Of a stretch of DNA of 64,000 nt, positions 1-8,716 are shown piece by piece. This stretch comes from Psychrobacillus sp. FSL K6-2836 (lineage in GTDB: Bacteria > Bacillota > Bacilli > Bacillales_A > Planococcaceae). Below the pieces are notes generated by a model. It searched no databases, was not told the origin of the DNA, and saw only the letters and a program-made list of their open reading frames with translations. A program made the position numbers and the translations under genes. The stretch spans positions 1,178,001 through 1,242,000 of the forward strand of contig NZ_JBBOOM010000001.1 in assembly GCF_038003085.1 (NCBI RefSeq). Reading direction: 5' to 3'. How positions within the stretch are numbered: position 1 is the stretch's first letter; the number at the start of each line of letters is the position of its first letter.

Positions 1-1652
1 CTAAGGAGACAATAAAGCGTATTAGTTGGCAAATCATAAGCAAAACCATTTCGAACAATTTGGCCCCAGTTGGATAAATCCTTCCGGAAAAGTATCTGTT
101 CTGTAGTGGGATTGCATACAAAGTAAATGCTTTGTTCCGTAAGACAATGTACACGGTCATATTCGTCGATAAAGATTTGAGCAATTTCACGGGCACCTTC
201 TATCGGAACAAAACTATTTTTCACCCTACGAGTCTCCCAATCTAATACATATAAATGAGCTTCTTTTTCTCGTGATCCTGCTCCACCAGGTGTTTCAATA
301 CTCGTTCCACCAACGATATTACCAGAGCTCAACTCACCAAGGCTAATCGTACTTTGGTTTTCCACTACTTTTTCATGTGTCAGTAGATCGTTTTTCTCGG
401 ATTCAATACAGTAGATTCCTAGAGATCCGCCGACCATTCCGTATCCGGGAAATCCTCCCCAAACTATATGTTTATGATTCTTTAAAGCAACGGCGCAACG
501 AGGTCGATGAATACTTTCTTCCTGCAACACCAATTTTGGATTTTCGTTCTTTTTAAATTTCTTCGCCATATCAAATACATATAGCTTTCCACCCGCGTAT
601 GCTGCTCCTATAAGTATATTTCCATTGGAAGCATAGGCTGCAATATTTCCCCCGCCACCTTTTTCAATAATCTCTCCACCAAAATTAGTTGTCTTATTCG
701 TAGAAATATTAAATTGAAAAAACTGTAGCGGATGCATAGATGTTCCGTATAGATGATCATCTGGTCCGAGATAAATTGTAGATAATTTTGCTCCATCCGA
801 AGTATAGTTAAAATGTATTTTTTTTGTCTTAGCTGTTTCTCTATGAACAAGTTCAATAAATCCTTCAGACAGGCTGTATCTCTCTATATGATAGCTTCCC
901 TCTTGATACCGATGAATCCTTTGAAATGCTGTACCAGTATAAAAAGAGGGCGATAGTTTTTCTGTATCGATAGTTTCGAATTCTCCATTAGAGAATTTCA
1001 TCCATTGCGAAGAACTAGAAGCTCCCATATGTCCGTATACAAATCCATCTATACCTAAATAGATATATCCTGTTCCCTTTTCCCTTTGTTGCTCTTCGAT
1101 AAGGTCTTTCCTCAAACCTTTTTCTAGATGGAATGCAACTATATTCTTCTTTTCCGTTCCTATTCCTATATATGCCCACCCTGTGTGATCGACTGCCACA
1201 CTTCCAGGGTACTTTTCAGTTAGATCCATACTGCCATAGTCCATGATTTCTTTTGAGTGAGGCGAATAACAAAGTAAATGACAATGAGGATACGACGTGA
1301 AATAGATATTGCCTAATATATCCTCCGCAAAGCTAAAGCCTACAATTTCTTCCCCGTTTTCAATCACCTTATAATAAATAAATTTCTCTAAAAAAGGGTC
1401 CAATACCATCAACATATTTGCAGCACCGGTATAAAATAATCCATTGCTGCTATACGAGGAATAAGGATATTCATCGTTGTTTTCAGGAAAAAATACTTGT
1501 TTTATATGATCATTTTCAAGATTAACAATAATAACGAACCCTTTGGCCGCAATAACGAACCGATACTCACCTTCTGCATTCATACATATTGCAGCTGTTC
1601 TTTCTTCCTCCGCTGAAACGGGAATACCGTAGTCTGTAAACAGATTGTTCAC
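1..1652 (-). CDS. Beta-propeller-like protein, 3' end beyond window
   Basis: An open frame runs without a stop from a GTG at 1652 to the window edge, about 550 codons. The GTG follows a near-perfect AAGGAGG ribosome binding site at a spacing of about 7, which decides the start; there is no upstream ATG. The protein starts MNNLFTDYGIPVSAEEE and has no signal peptide. It shows repeated short strand patterns such as GNIYFTSYP, GWAYIGIG, GFVYGHMG, DHLYGTSMHP and KLYVFDMA, as expected of WD40/NHL/YVTN-like propeller blades. No catalytic motif was recognised. It lies downstream of the DegT-type and deacetylase-like genes on the same strand, separated from them by a 130-bp palindromic repeat, and its repeats resemble those of the secreted protein at 5551-8373. 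Function is unknown; a role in sensing or handling a sugar or polymer is only an inference. Confidence 0.8.
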   Translation of the reverse strand, partial: MNNLFTDYGIPVSAEEERTAAICMNAEGEYRFVIAAKGFVIIVNLENDHIKQVFFPENNDEYPYSSYSSNGLFYTGAANMLMVLDPFLEKFIYYKVIENGEEIVGFSFAEDILGNIYFTSYPHCHLLCYSPHSKEIMDYGSMDLTEKYPGSVAVDHTGWAYIGIGTEKKNIVAFHLEKGLRKDLIEEQQREKGTGYIYLGIDGFVYGHMGASSSSQWMKFSNGEFETIDTEKLSPSFYTGTAFQRIHRYQEGSYHIERYSLSEGFIELVHRETAKTKKIHFNYTSDGAKLSTIYLGPDDHLYGTSMHPLQFFQFNISTNKTTNFGGEIIEKGGGGNIAAYASNGNILIGAAYAGGKLYVFDMAKKFKKNENPKLVLQEESIHRPRCAVALKNHKHIVWGGFPGYGMVGGSLGIYCIESEKNDLLTHEKVVENQSTISLGELSSGNIVGGTSIETPGGAGSREKEAHLYVLDWETRRVKNSFVPIEGAREIAQIFIDEYDRVHCLTEQSIYFVCNPTTEQILFRKDLSNWGQIVRNGFAYDLPTNTLYCLL

Positions 1653-1761
1653 TGTGACCCTCCTTCCAGAAATATTTACTTAATGAGTCAATCCCATAAT
1701 TACTTATTTCGGTTTAAAACAAGAATATTTATGTGATATTATATTCAATTATCCATTTATT

Positions 1762-1912
1762 TAAAGTGGACTTCGTTGATTGGAGCGCAAGGCGGCGACT
1801 CCAGCGGGAATAGCATGAGCTGAAAGCCCCGCAGGAACGCAGTGACGAGGAGATTGAAGCCATGCCCGCGGAAAGCGTCCGCCTGGAGCGGAAATCAACT
1901 TTGTTCGGATTT
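1762..1912. repeat. GC-rich palindromic intergenic repeat, copy 1
   Basis: This roughly 130-bp block is far more GC-rich than its surroundings and folds on itself: GTTGATT at 1775 pairs with AATCAAC at 1893, AGGCGG with CCGCCT, and GCATG with CATGC. Similar elements with the core GCGGCGACTCCAGCGGG are, from memory, scattered in many Bacillales genomes. A second full copy lies at 5310-5465 and a half copy near 5037. It sits between two same-strand genes and could fold in RNA or act as a non-autonomous mobile repeat. Confidence 0.75.
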
Positions 1913-1929
1913 TACTACTAATTACTTTA

Positions 1930-3174
1930 TTATGAATTAACTCTATTATAATAGGAAGAAACTTTATTGATTGCGACGATCATATCTTCTATATCTTGGT
2001 CAGTATAGAATTCATTTATATTTAGTCGAATGGCCGTTTCTAAAATATTCTCAGCGTTTGGACAGCTTCCAATAGAATAATCATAAGATCCAAGATCAAA
2101 TGGATAATGGCTATTCAAATATGCCTGTTTGTTTTGAAATAAAGGCTGTGCATATAACACCTTCGGAATATAACCAGGCTGGTTAGGAATTCCTTCTGCT
2201 GCTAAAGCTTCCGAAAACTCCTCTCTTGAGCACGTTAACTGTTCCAGATTTAAGGTGAGCATATAAAACCAATAGCTACACCAGCCTTCATCGGTAATTT
2301 TCATCGGATTGATCCCTTTAATAGTACCGAGTCCTTGCTTTAATCTTTCCCCTAACTCGTTGCGTCTTGTACAGATCCAGTTAAGCTTTTTTAACTGTGC
2401 AATGCCAACCGCACCTTGTAGCTCAGTCATACGATAATTCGGCGCTAAGTATTCTAAATCCTTCATCACAGTGTCTTCATGTCTACGATAATTTTTATCT
2501 GCAAATGCATGAGTAGTAAAATAATCTGATTCTTCCCCTGAGTTTACTGTCACCATTCCTCCGTCACCAGTAGAAATATGCTTAAAATCATTTGTGCTAA
2601 AACAGCCGTAATCCCCAATTGTACCGGTTAGTCTTCCTTTGTAAGTCGTTAAATAACTTTGAGCACAGTCCTCTACAACCTTAAGATTATATTTTCCTGC
2701 AAGTTCCATTATTGGATCCATATCACAAGGGTTACCTGCTAGATGAACAACAATTATTGCCTTCGTCTTAGCGGTTATTTTTTCTTCGATTGATTTAGCA
2801 GTTAACGTATAGCTATGTGGATCCAAATCAGCAAAGACTGGGATAGCATTTTGGTAAAGAATTCCCACTACTGTCCCTTGGTCTGTAATAGGACTTGTAA
2901 TAACTTCATCCCCAGCTGTAACTCCAGCTGCTCCAAGTGCGACATGTAGTGCAGCAGTCCCGGAAGAAGTAGCAACACTGTAATTAACTTTATAAAGATC
3001 GTTAAAATCCTGTAAAAACTGCTTTACTTTATTGCCAAAATGATAGAATAATGTATTTTGCTCAAGTGCTTCTAGTAATTCCTTTGCCTCCTCCAACCCA
3101 AAACGTTGTCCTGTACCAAAGTCGGTCACTTTCACCTTCGTACCGCCATTTAAAGCTAGTATATTTTCTCCCAT
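1930..3174 (-). CDS. DegT/DnrJ/EryC1/StrS family aminotransferase
   Basis: This 414-residue protein has the fold-type I PLP-enzyme signature of the sugar aminotransferase (DegT/StrS) family. SSGTAALHVAL (70-80) would bind the cofactor phosphate, D169 in EDCAQS would contact the pyridine nitrogen, and K198 in DFKHISTGDGG is the expected Schiff-base lysine. The family usually transfers an amino group to a keto-sugar nucleotide or scyllo-inosose; the substrate here is unknown. The start ATG follows GGGGGA. The gene lies 15 bp after the deacetylase-like gene, so the two are almost certainly cotranscribed. No nucleotide-sugar genes lie nearby, which is odd for a classical surface-sugar pathway. 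Confidence 0.88.
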   Translation of the reverse strand: MGENILALNGGTKVKVTDFGTGQRFGLEEAKELLEALEQNTLFYHFGNKVKQFLQDFNDLYKVNYSVATSSGTAALHVALGAAGVTAGDEVITSPITDQGTVVGILYQNAIPVFADLDPHSYTLTAKSIEEKITAKTKAIIVVHLAGNPCDMDPIMELAGKYNLKVVEDCAQSYLTTYKGRLTGTIGDYGCFSTNDFKHISTGDGGMVTVNSGEESDYFTTHAFADKNYRRHEDTVMKDLEYLAPNYRMTELQGAVGIAQLKKLNWICTRRNELGERLKQGLGTIKGINPMKITDEGWCSYWFYMLTLNLEQLTCSREEFSEALAAEGIPNQPGYIPKVLYAQPLFQNKQAYLNSHYPFDLGSYDYSIGSCPNAENILETAIRLNINEFYTDQDIEDMIVAINKVSSYYNRVNS

Positions 3175-3189
3175 TATTAGTCCCCCATA

Positions 3190-4863
3190 TTAGGATTTGT
3201 TCACTTTAACTTGCTTACAGCTAATGCCAAATCGCTTCACTACTACATCATCTGCATGGTTTTCATCTACAGGAATAAGTATCACAAAATCATTTTCTTC
3301 ATCCAGGGTAGTTAGCTTTATAGCTCCAGAAGGACTAATACCATCAATTGTTACTCTACGACGTGCGCGTTCCCAATCATTGATTTGCTTACTAGTCCAG
3401 AAAGCAAATCCCTGATCTTTAGCAGTCGTTATTAGATGAACAATGGCCTCTCTTACTTTTGGCTGGTTGTAAATATGGTATTGATGGAACAGAAAGTGCG
3501 CTACTCCATTTACACGCTTCACTCCATCTAGGAACGGCTGAATGACACTAACATCTGATAATGTATTGTGATTTAAATCCTGCGTTAAAAAGCCGATTTC
3601 TAAAACGTCATATAATCTATTTTTTTCATCTGCCCAAGCGATCGGAAAATAAGGGTGACATGTGCCAAATAAGAAACCAATATTCCCTTTTTTACTTGGG
3701 CCTCTCGATTGATCCACTTGTATTCCATTGTTTTCACACCAGGCGTATAACTCTCCCCAGCCCTCAAAACGAGTGTAGTGGTTTTTATTGGAGACAGTAT
3801 GAGTTGTATTCGTCGCTTTTTCTACCCACGCTAATTGCGTTTGAAAAGCTTCCGCGGACCAAATCCCCTCATCCTGTTCTAGTGCATTATAATGGAGGGC
3901 AATTTCATGACCATCTTTTTTAATTTGATCATATATGGAGGGACTGTAACCTGGAGCAATCATGCACCAAGTAGACTGAACATTTTCTGCCTTCAAGGTT
4001 TCTAATGTGATTTGAGCTGATTCATCTACATTTAAATCACTATCATGGGAAATCATCGCAACATGCTGTACATCAGCAGGCCAATAATCTAAGAACGGAA
4101 GAGTTAAGCCTTTGTCTAGCACTATCTTCAAAAGATGTTCGACTATTACTTCTTTCCAAAGGTCAGCATATGGATGTGGGAAGTAAGGCATTCCTGTTTC
4201 TGTAAATGCTCTGTCCAAAACCCAATCCAGTTCAAAGCCATCCTCTGCCTTTAAAATTTCCTCATCTAAATTTGCCGAACCGTCCGGAGCTGGTGTGCCA
4301 TCTTCCAATACAGGCTTCGTTCCCTGCTGCAGTCCAACTATCGTTTCAGGGATTGCAATAGACCAGCGTTCAATAGTTCCAGATCCGTATTTAATCTGTT
4401 GTAATGCCGATGCTCCTTGCCATGTTTTTGCCTCATCAGCTACAGAACCAAATTCTGTTACTTCTATATCGGTATCCTGTGTCCAAGGCTCTGCATTTAG
4501 AAAACGTAAAGGTGTTTCTTGGTTTAAGAAGCCAGATAAAACCGCATACCCTTTTTGAGGTGCAAACATATTAGAAAAACCTAACTTACCTTGAATGGCG
4601 TTCAATCCCCCGTAGGAAATCACTGTCCCACCCGCGGTTGCATATGCTAATATTTTGGCGCTAGCCTCTTCACTATTGTTTGAATGACTGACGATAAGTA
4701 CATCAAATGAATCGTACTCATCCATTACCTTTACTTTTTCATATGGAAGTCTAATATGATCAAGAATTTCAAATAAAAAACTTCCAAAAATATTCTGTCC
4801 TTCCGACCAATTTAACTCCGCTTCTTTTTCATCAAAAAGAATTCCAATTTTCGCTACTTTCAT
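3190..4863 (-). CDS. Polysaccharide deacetylase-like protein with N-terminal GATase/ThuA-like region
   Basis: The 557-residue protein seems to have two parts. Residues 1-170 resemble a flavodoxin-like or ThuA/GATase1-like fold (FDVLIVSHSNNS, GGTVISYGGLNAI). Residues 260-500 look like a NodB-type deacetylase: ISHDSD (271-276) would supply the catalytic and metal aspartates and GHEIALHYN (318-326) a metal histidine. The second histidine of the usual NodB motif is not evident, so the activity may differ. There is no signal peptide, so it probably acts in the cytoplasm. The start ATG has an AGGTG-type binding site. It heads an apparent operon with the DegT-type gene. Function beyond a carbohydrate-related role is unknown. 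Confidence 0.65.
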   Translation of the reverse strand: MKVAKIGILFDEKEAELNWSEGQNIFGSFLFEILDHIRLPYEKVKVMDEYDSFDVLIVSHSNNSEEASAKILAYATAGGTVISYGGLNAIQGKLGFSNMFAPQKGYAVLSGFLNQETPLRFLNAEPWTQDTDIEVTEFGSVADEAKTWQGASALQQIKYGSGTIERWSIAIPETIVGLQQGTKPVLEDGTPAPDGSANLDEEILKAEDGFELDWVLDRAFTETGMPYFPHPYADLWKEVIVEHLLKIVLDKGLTLPFLDYWPADVQHVAMISHDSDLNVDESAQITLETLKAENVQSTWCMIAPGYSPSIYDQIKKDGHEIALHYNALEQDEGIWSAEAFQTQLAWVEKATNTTHTVSNKNHYTRFEGWGELYAWCENNGIQVDQSRGPSKKGNIGFLFGTCHPYFPIAWADEKNRLYDVLEIGFLTQDLNHNTLSDVSVIQPFLDGVKRVNGVAHFLFHQYHIYNQPKVREAIVHLITTAKDQGFAFWTSKQINDWERARRRVTIDGISPSGAIKLTTLDEENDFVILIPVDENHADDVVVKRFGISCKQVKVNKS

Positions 4864-5036
4864 GTTCTCAGCACCTCTATGAAGTATTTTAGATACATGT
4901 ATTTTACATGTATCTAAACTCTTTTCTTAAATCATATTATAGTTTTCTATAATAATCAATGAATTATTTGAAATTTTAAATAATAAAAATTATGTAAAAG
5001 GCTTTTTTTAGGTTCTACTAAAAATTTTGATTTTTG

Positions 5037-5085
5037 TTCCAGGCAAACGCTTTCCGTCGGAGACGTCGCCTGAAACTAAATCAAT
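5037..5085. repeat. Truncated copy of the GC-rich palindromic repeat
   Basis: The stretch contains GCTTTCCGTCGGAGACG and GCCTGAAAC, matching one arm of the element at 1762-1912 (GCGGAAAGCGTCCGCCTGGAGC). Its partner arm is missing, so it is probably a decayed copy. Confidence 0.45.
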
Positions 5086-5309
5086 TTAATACATATTAAA
5101 AAACGGATAAAAGACATGCTCGGTCCATTAACAACAAAAACCTTAAATGTCTTTGTATGCCGTTGATTTCCTTTACAAAAACAGATAATTGGAATCAGGA
5201 TTAGCTAAATAAACGAAGATTATAGGATAAAACGTCAAGATTAAATTAAAGCTAATAATAAGGAAAACCTTATCATCTAAGTGATATGTTTTGCCCAATC
5301 ACCTATTGG

Positions 5310-5465
5310 AGTGATACTCATTACATTGATTGAAGTGAAAGGTGGCGACTCCGGCGGGATGAGGGAGACAGATGAAACATCACAACGTACCCGAAGGGGC
5401 GGTGATGGTTCATTGCTCCCCCCGCGGAACGCGTCCACCTGAAACGAAAATATGCGGTATCATTC
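5310..5465. repeat. GC-rich palindromic intergenic repeat, copy 2
   Basis: This block shares GGCGGGATG, GGTGGCGACTCC and CCCGCGGAACGCGTCCACCTG with copy 1, in the same orientation. The outer arms AGTGATAC (about 5311) and GTATCATT (about 5456) are also complementary, so the palindrome is longer than in copy 1. The central part has diverged. It lies between the end of the secreted propeller gene and the deacetylase-like gene. Confidence 0.7.
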
Positions 5466-5533
5466 TCTCTTTATATGTCGAGAACCCAGTATTCACGCTA
5501 CATTTTTATATACTTCCTTATCTTTTTAAAAAA

Positions 5534-5552
5534 GAAATTTTATAAAAATTTC
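5534..5552 (-). terminator. Weak AT-rich terminator
   Basis: The palindrome GAAATTTTATAAAAATTTC overlaps the stop codon of the secreted propeller gene and, on the minus strand, is followed by six T residues. The stem is all A-T, so termination may be weak. Confidence 0.4.
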
Positions 5553-8373
5553 ACTTATTGTTTCCACCTTTGTTATTGATCCAGACGGACACCGTATTAC
5601 TTTTAACAGTTACTCCATTCAATGTTACGTTCACTGTGATATTAGCTCTTCCACTTTTTTGTGCTGTCAAAACTCCATTGTTTATGGAAACCATCTTTGA
5701 ATTACTAACTGTATATTCAATAGTACTTCCTGCTAGTTCATAAGTGCTTCTATTATTCTCTAATATAGCTTTAACATGAAGCTGCGTAGTGTCTCCAACA
5801 GTAAGACGTTCTTCATCAACTGACAGCTCAGCACTCTTAATAGTTTGAAGCAAACTACTGTCCTCGTATTTATATAAGTTGATACCTTTTGATAAATAGA
5901 ATGCTCCAAAATCATCTTGGGCTAAATGTTCTACACCACTTGCAAGGAATTCATGCTGTTGACTGACTATATCAAACTTGAAAAACTTATTACCGATTAT
6001 TCCGTAAATGTTCCCATCTGTTCCAATTTCAAGAGAAGCATTTCTCCAGTTACTTGACGCTTTAGGGTCTATTTCCTTGCTAAAAATTACGGTATTTGTT
6101 GCAGGGTCAAATGCAAATAAAGTACCATCTGACATCCCCCAAATATTTTCGTCTGGACCAAGTACTAGTGCTGTTAATGCTCTTTTCCCTGGTACAGGGA
6201 CCATTTCAAAGGATTTCTCTTGTTTCTCAACATCCCATACAAATATTTTAGCTTCCGTTGTTGTAGGTGTAGAACCCTGTCCTCCAGCTACGGTAGTTCC
6301 GCCGTATACCTTTCCGTTAGCATAGGCTAATGAAACAATACTTTGGTCTTCCATTAAATTCCAATGAATTTCAGGTTCATTTTCTGTTCCTGGTTCATAT
6401 ATTGTAAATGCGCCACCTAAATTCCCGTTTTTCGGTACTGTTCCAATGAACAACTTGTTATAATCATCCACTCCAAGCATTGCGAATGGTCTATCTTGCT
6501 GTGTATAACCTGGTATGCTATCATTTTTTTCCAGGCTGAATAAAAGATCAGGATTTAAATTATTTGAATCCGTTCGATCCCATGCTTTAAATGGATCATA
6601 TTCATACATTTTGGCATTAGGATAAATTCCTAAATACATTTTATTGTTTAAGTTAGCCATTCCCTCACTTTGCCCAATCCCATCAAACCGAACAGTTTCC
6701 TGTGAAGTAGGGATAAATGCACTCATATTACCAGGTAGATAACCCGTACTATATATTTTTCCGTCTGGTCCCTTCGCTAATTCATGAATTAATACAGACT
6801 CAGAAGGTAAATCTAAGTTTGTCAACTTAAGGTTTCCATTTACTAAGTTATATTTGTAAAGCTGACCACCATTACCAGAAAGACCTACCAGTGTATATCC
6901 TGGAAATTCTTCCTCATTTAATTGGATGAATTTATAACTAATAGCGCTTCCCTTTAGATCTACATTCAACGATTGGAAGGTATTCGTATCCAAGTTGTAC
7001 TCATGTAATATTCCCATATGTGTGTAATAAACTTTATTGGCAACAGGAGATTTTTCTGAGACTCCTCTTGATGATTCAGGAATATCATATGTCTTCTCAC
7101 CTGTATCACCGTTCGTAGCCTCTACCAAATTTCCGGTTTCCGTATCATAAATAAACATTTCGTATTTAGATTCTTTTTGTGCAAATAATTTTCCGTCTAT
7201 AAAATTCATGTCATAAACAGAAATAATATCCGCATATTGTGCAGGTAGCACATTTCTCTTTTCACCAGAAGCAATATCGTATTCTATTAAATGTGCTTGA
7301 CTACCAACTCCCGCATATACTTTTTGATTTCCTTCATCTAGAGCAACACTTCTAACCCAAGACTGTCCTTCAGCCATTCTACCGAAATCCGTAAACTCTT
7401 CAGTTGCAGGATCATATTCATAAATACTTCCTGACCCATAAGTACCTCCATAAATTTTTCCATCACTTGCTGTAGCAAATGGATATAGCACAGCATCTGT
7501 ATCTTTAACTGGATGACCAAGATTGATTAGTTCATCGGTTTGAGGTAAATAACGATAAAGATAGCCTTTATTGTACGCACCCAAATAAACAGAACCATCT
7601 GAAGCAACCTTTACACCCCACGCACCAGACGTATCCTCTAACGTATAGCTTTTTATTAACTTTTCAGTAGCAACATCCACAATAGCAAATTTAGAAGGGA
7701 TGCCCGCCACAACTGTGTACAAAACATCATTTCCCTGAGAGTCTTTCCCAATATCCCCCAACATGACGGTTGTTTTCGTAACTTGTATTCCTAAATCCTC
7801 AGCAACTTCTTCAATTGGGTTTATAGGCTTTACCTCCATTAAACTAGCATCATCAAAATAGAAGGTTCCTATATTTGCTTTACCAGAATAAAACAAAATA
7901 GCAGCCGATGCTGCTGTTTCTGGCGCAATAGCTGTGATACTTATATCTGACCACGAAGTTGCTCCACTTAAAGACTTATTATACCCAGTGATATATGCAC
8001 CCTTCTGGTCAAAAAAACGAATGTATATTTCTCCAGAACCCGTCGAACCCGTTTTGATTTTTGCAGAAGCGGTATACTCTCTACCAGGTGTAACGGGAAC
8101 TGTATCACTTATTAAACCAAGGTTTTCATTTTTACTTGTATCTTTAATTTCTAAACTTTTCGTACCCGTATAAAATTCACTTTCTACGGTCGTAATGCTG
8201 GAAGTCCCAAAATTCTGTGTCCAACCTGGTATTCCCACACCGCCTGTAGAATCCTCAAAGCTGGGATTTTGTATAACCAAATCTTCCGCTGAAACTGAAT
8301 GCAGACTAGGAAATGAGAGGGTCACTATTAAAACCAAACTTAATAGAAAAACAAAATTTAATACAATCTTCAT
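5551..8373 (-). CDS. Secreted beta-propeller protein with carbohydrate-binding-like and Big2-like domains
   Basis: The 940-residue protein starts with a signal peptide (1-29, likely cut after SVSA). Residues 30-180 look like a jelly-roll carbohydrate-binding module (VIQNPSFEDS start, FYFDDASL end). Residues about 190-840 are repeated propeller blades with DGKIYGGTYGSG, DGNIYGIIGN and similar patterns. Residues about 850-930 form a bacterial Ig-like domain (ELSVDEERLTVGDTTQL). No SLH or LPXTG anchor is seen, so it is probably released or held by binding. The start has an AAAGGAGG site. It is upstream of the deacetylase-like and DegT-type genes, separated by repeats, and shares propeller-like patterns with the partial gene at 1-1652. 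A binding or polymer-handling role is likely; no enzyme activity can be assigned. Confidence 0.8.
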   Translation of the reverse strand: MKIVLNFVFLLSLVLIVTLSFPSLHSVSAEDLVIQNPSFEDSTGGVGIPGWTQNFGTSSITTVESEFYTGTKSLEIKDTSKNENLGLISDTVPVTPGREYTASAKIKTGSTGSGEIYIRFFDQKGAYITGYNKSLSGATSWSDISITAIAPETAASAAILFYSGKANIGTFYFDDASLMEVKPINPIEEVAEDLGIQVTKTTVMLGDIGKDSQGNDVLYTVVAGIPSKFAIVDVATEKLIKSYTLEDTSGAWGVKVASDGSVYLGAYNKGYLYRYLPQTDELINLGHPVKDTDAVLYPFATASDGKIYGGTYGSGSIYEYDPATEEFTDFGRMAEGQSWVRSVALDEGNQKVYAGVGSQAHLIEYDIASGEKRNVLPAQYADIISVYDMNFIDGKLFAQKESKYEMFIYDTETGNLVEATNGDTGEKTYDIPESSRGVSEKSPVANKVYYTHMGILHEYNLDTNTFQSLNVDLKGSAISYKFIQLNEEEFPGYTLVGLSGNGGQLYKYNLVNGNLKLTNLDLPSESVLIHELAKGPDGKIYSTGYLPGNMSAFIPTSQETVRFDGIGQSEGMANLNNKMYLGIYPNAKMYEYDPFKAWDRTDSNNLNPDLLFSLEKNDSIPGYTQQDRPFAMLGVDDYNKLFIGTVPKNGNLGGAFTIYEPGTENEPEIHWNLMEDQSIVSLAYANGKVYGGTTVAGGQGSTPTTTEAKIFVWDVEKQEKSFEMVPVPGKRALTALVLGPDENIWGMSDGTLFAFDPATNTVIFSKEIDPKASSNWRNASLEIGTDGNIYGIIGNKFFKFDIVSQQHEFLASGVEHLAQDDFGAFYLSKGINLYKYEDSSLLQTIKSAELSVDEERLTVGDTTQLHVKAILENNRSTYELAGSTIEYTVSNSKMVSINNGVLTAQKSGRANITVNVTLNGVTVKSNTVSVWINNKGGNNK

Positions 8374-8716
8374 TTTCTTCCTCCTTTAATAGTAGATTGA
8401 TGAGTACTTAGACTATACAAACCTCCTCCATTACAACCAATTATTTATACATGTATATGACATGTATTCAATAATAAATGTAAAATAAATAGACAGAAAA
8501 ATCAACCTATTTTAATAATTATATTTTTAAATAAAACCTATCAATTTGCAGAATATTTTGGCGAAAAAAATAGAAATTACCATTTTTTTAGCTTTTTTTA
8601 TAGAATAAAAGTCCTTTCAATTTATTTATCTGCTATAATTATTTATAGGTATATATGATGTAAAATAAAGAAAAAGAGCAAGTCAATAACAAGTATGGAA
8701 TTGAAAGGAAGATTTT
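8374..8716. other. Divergent promoter region
   Basis: This 343-bp AT-rich gap separates the minus-strand secreted protein from the plus-strand ABC-transporter operon and must hold both promoters. A good extended -10 for the plus strand lies at 8631-8639. Short direct copies of TACATGTAT-like sequence occur near 8450. I see no small gene here. Confidence 0.5.
8631..8639 (+). promoter_or_regulatory. Extended -10 promoter element
   Basis: TGCTATAAT is a perfect extended -10 for a vegetative sigma factor, about 78 bp before the start of the membrane-anchored protein. The -35 is poorly matched, as is usual for extended -10 promoters. Confidence 0.5.

Larger units (their letters stand above)
4864..5550. 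other. Intergenic region with two repeat copies
   Basis: This 687-bp gap has no convincing gene. It holds the promoter side of the deacetylase-like gene, a truncated palindromic repeat near 5037-5085 and a full copy at 5310-5465. The rest is AT-rich and I saw nothing else in it. Confidence 0.6.
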
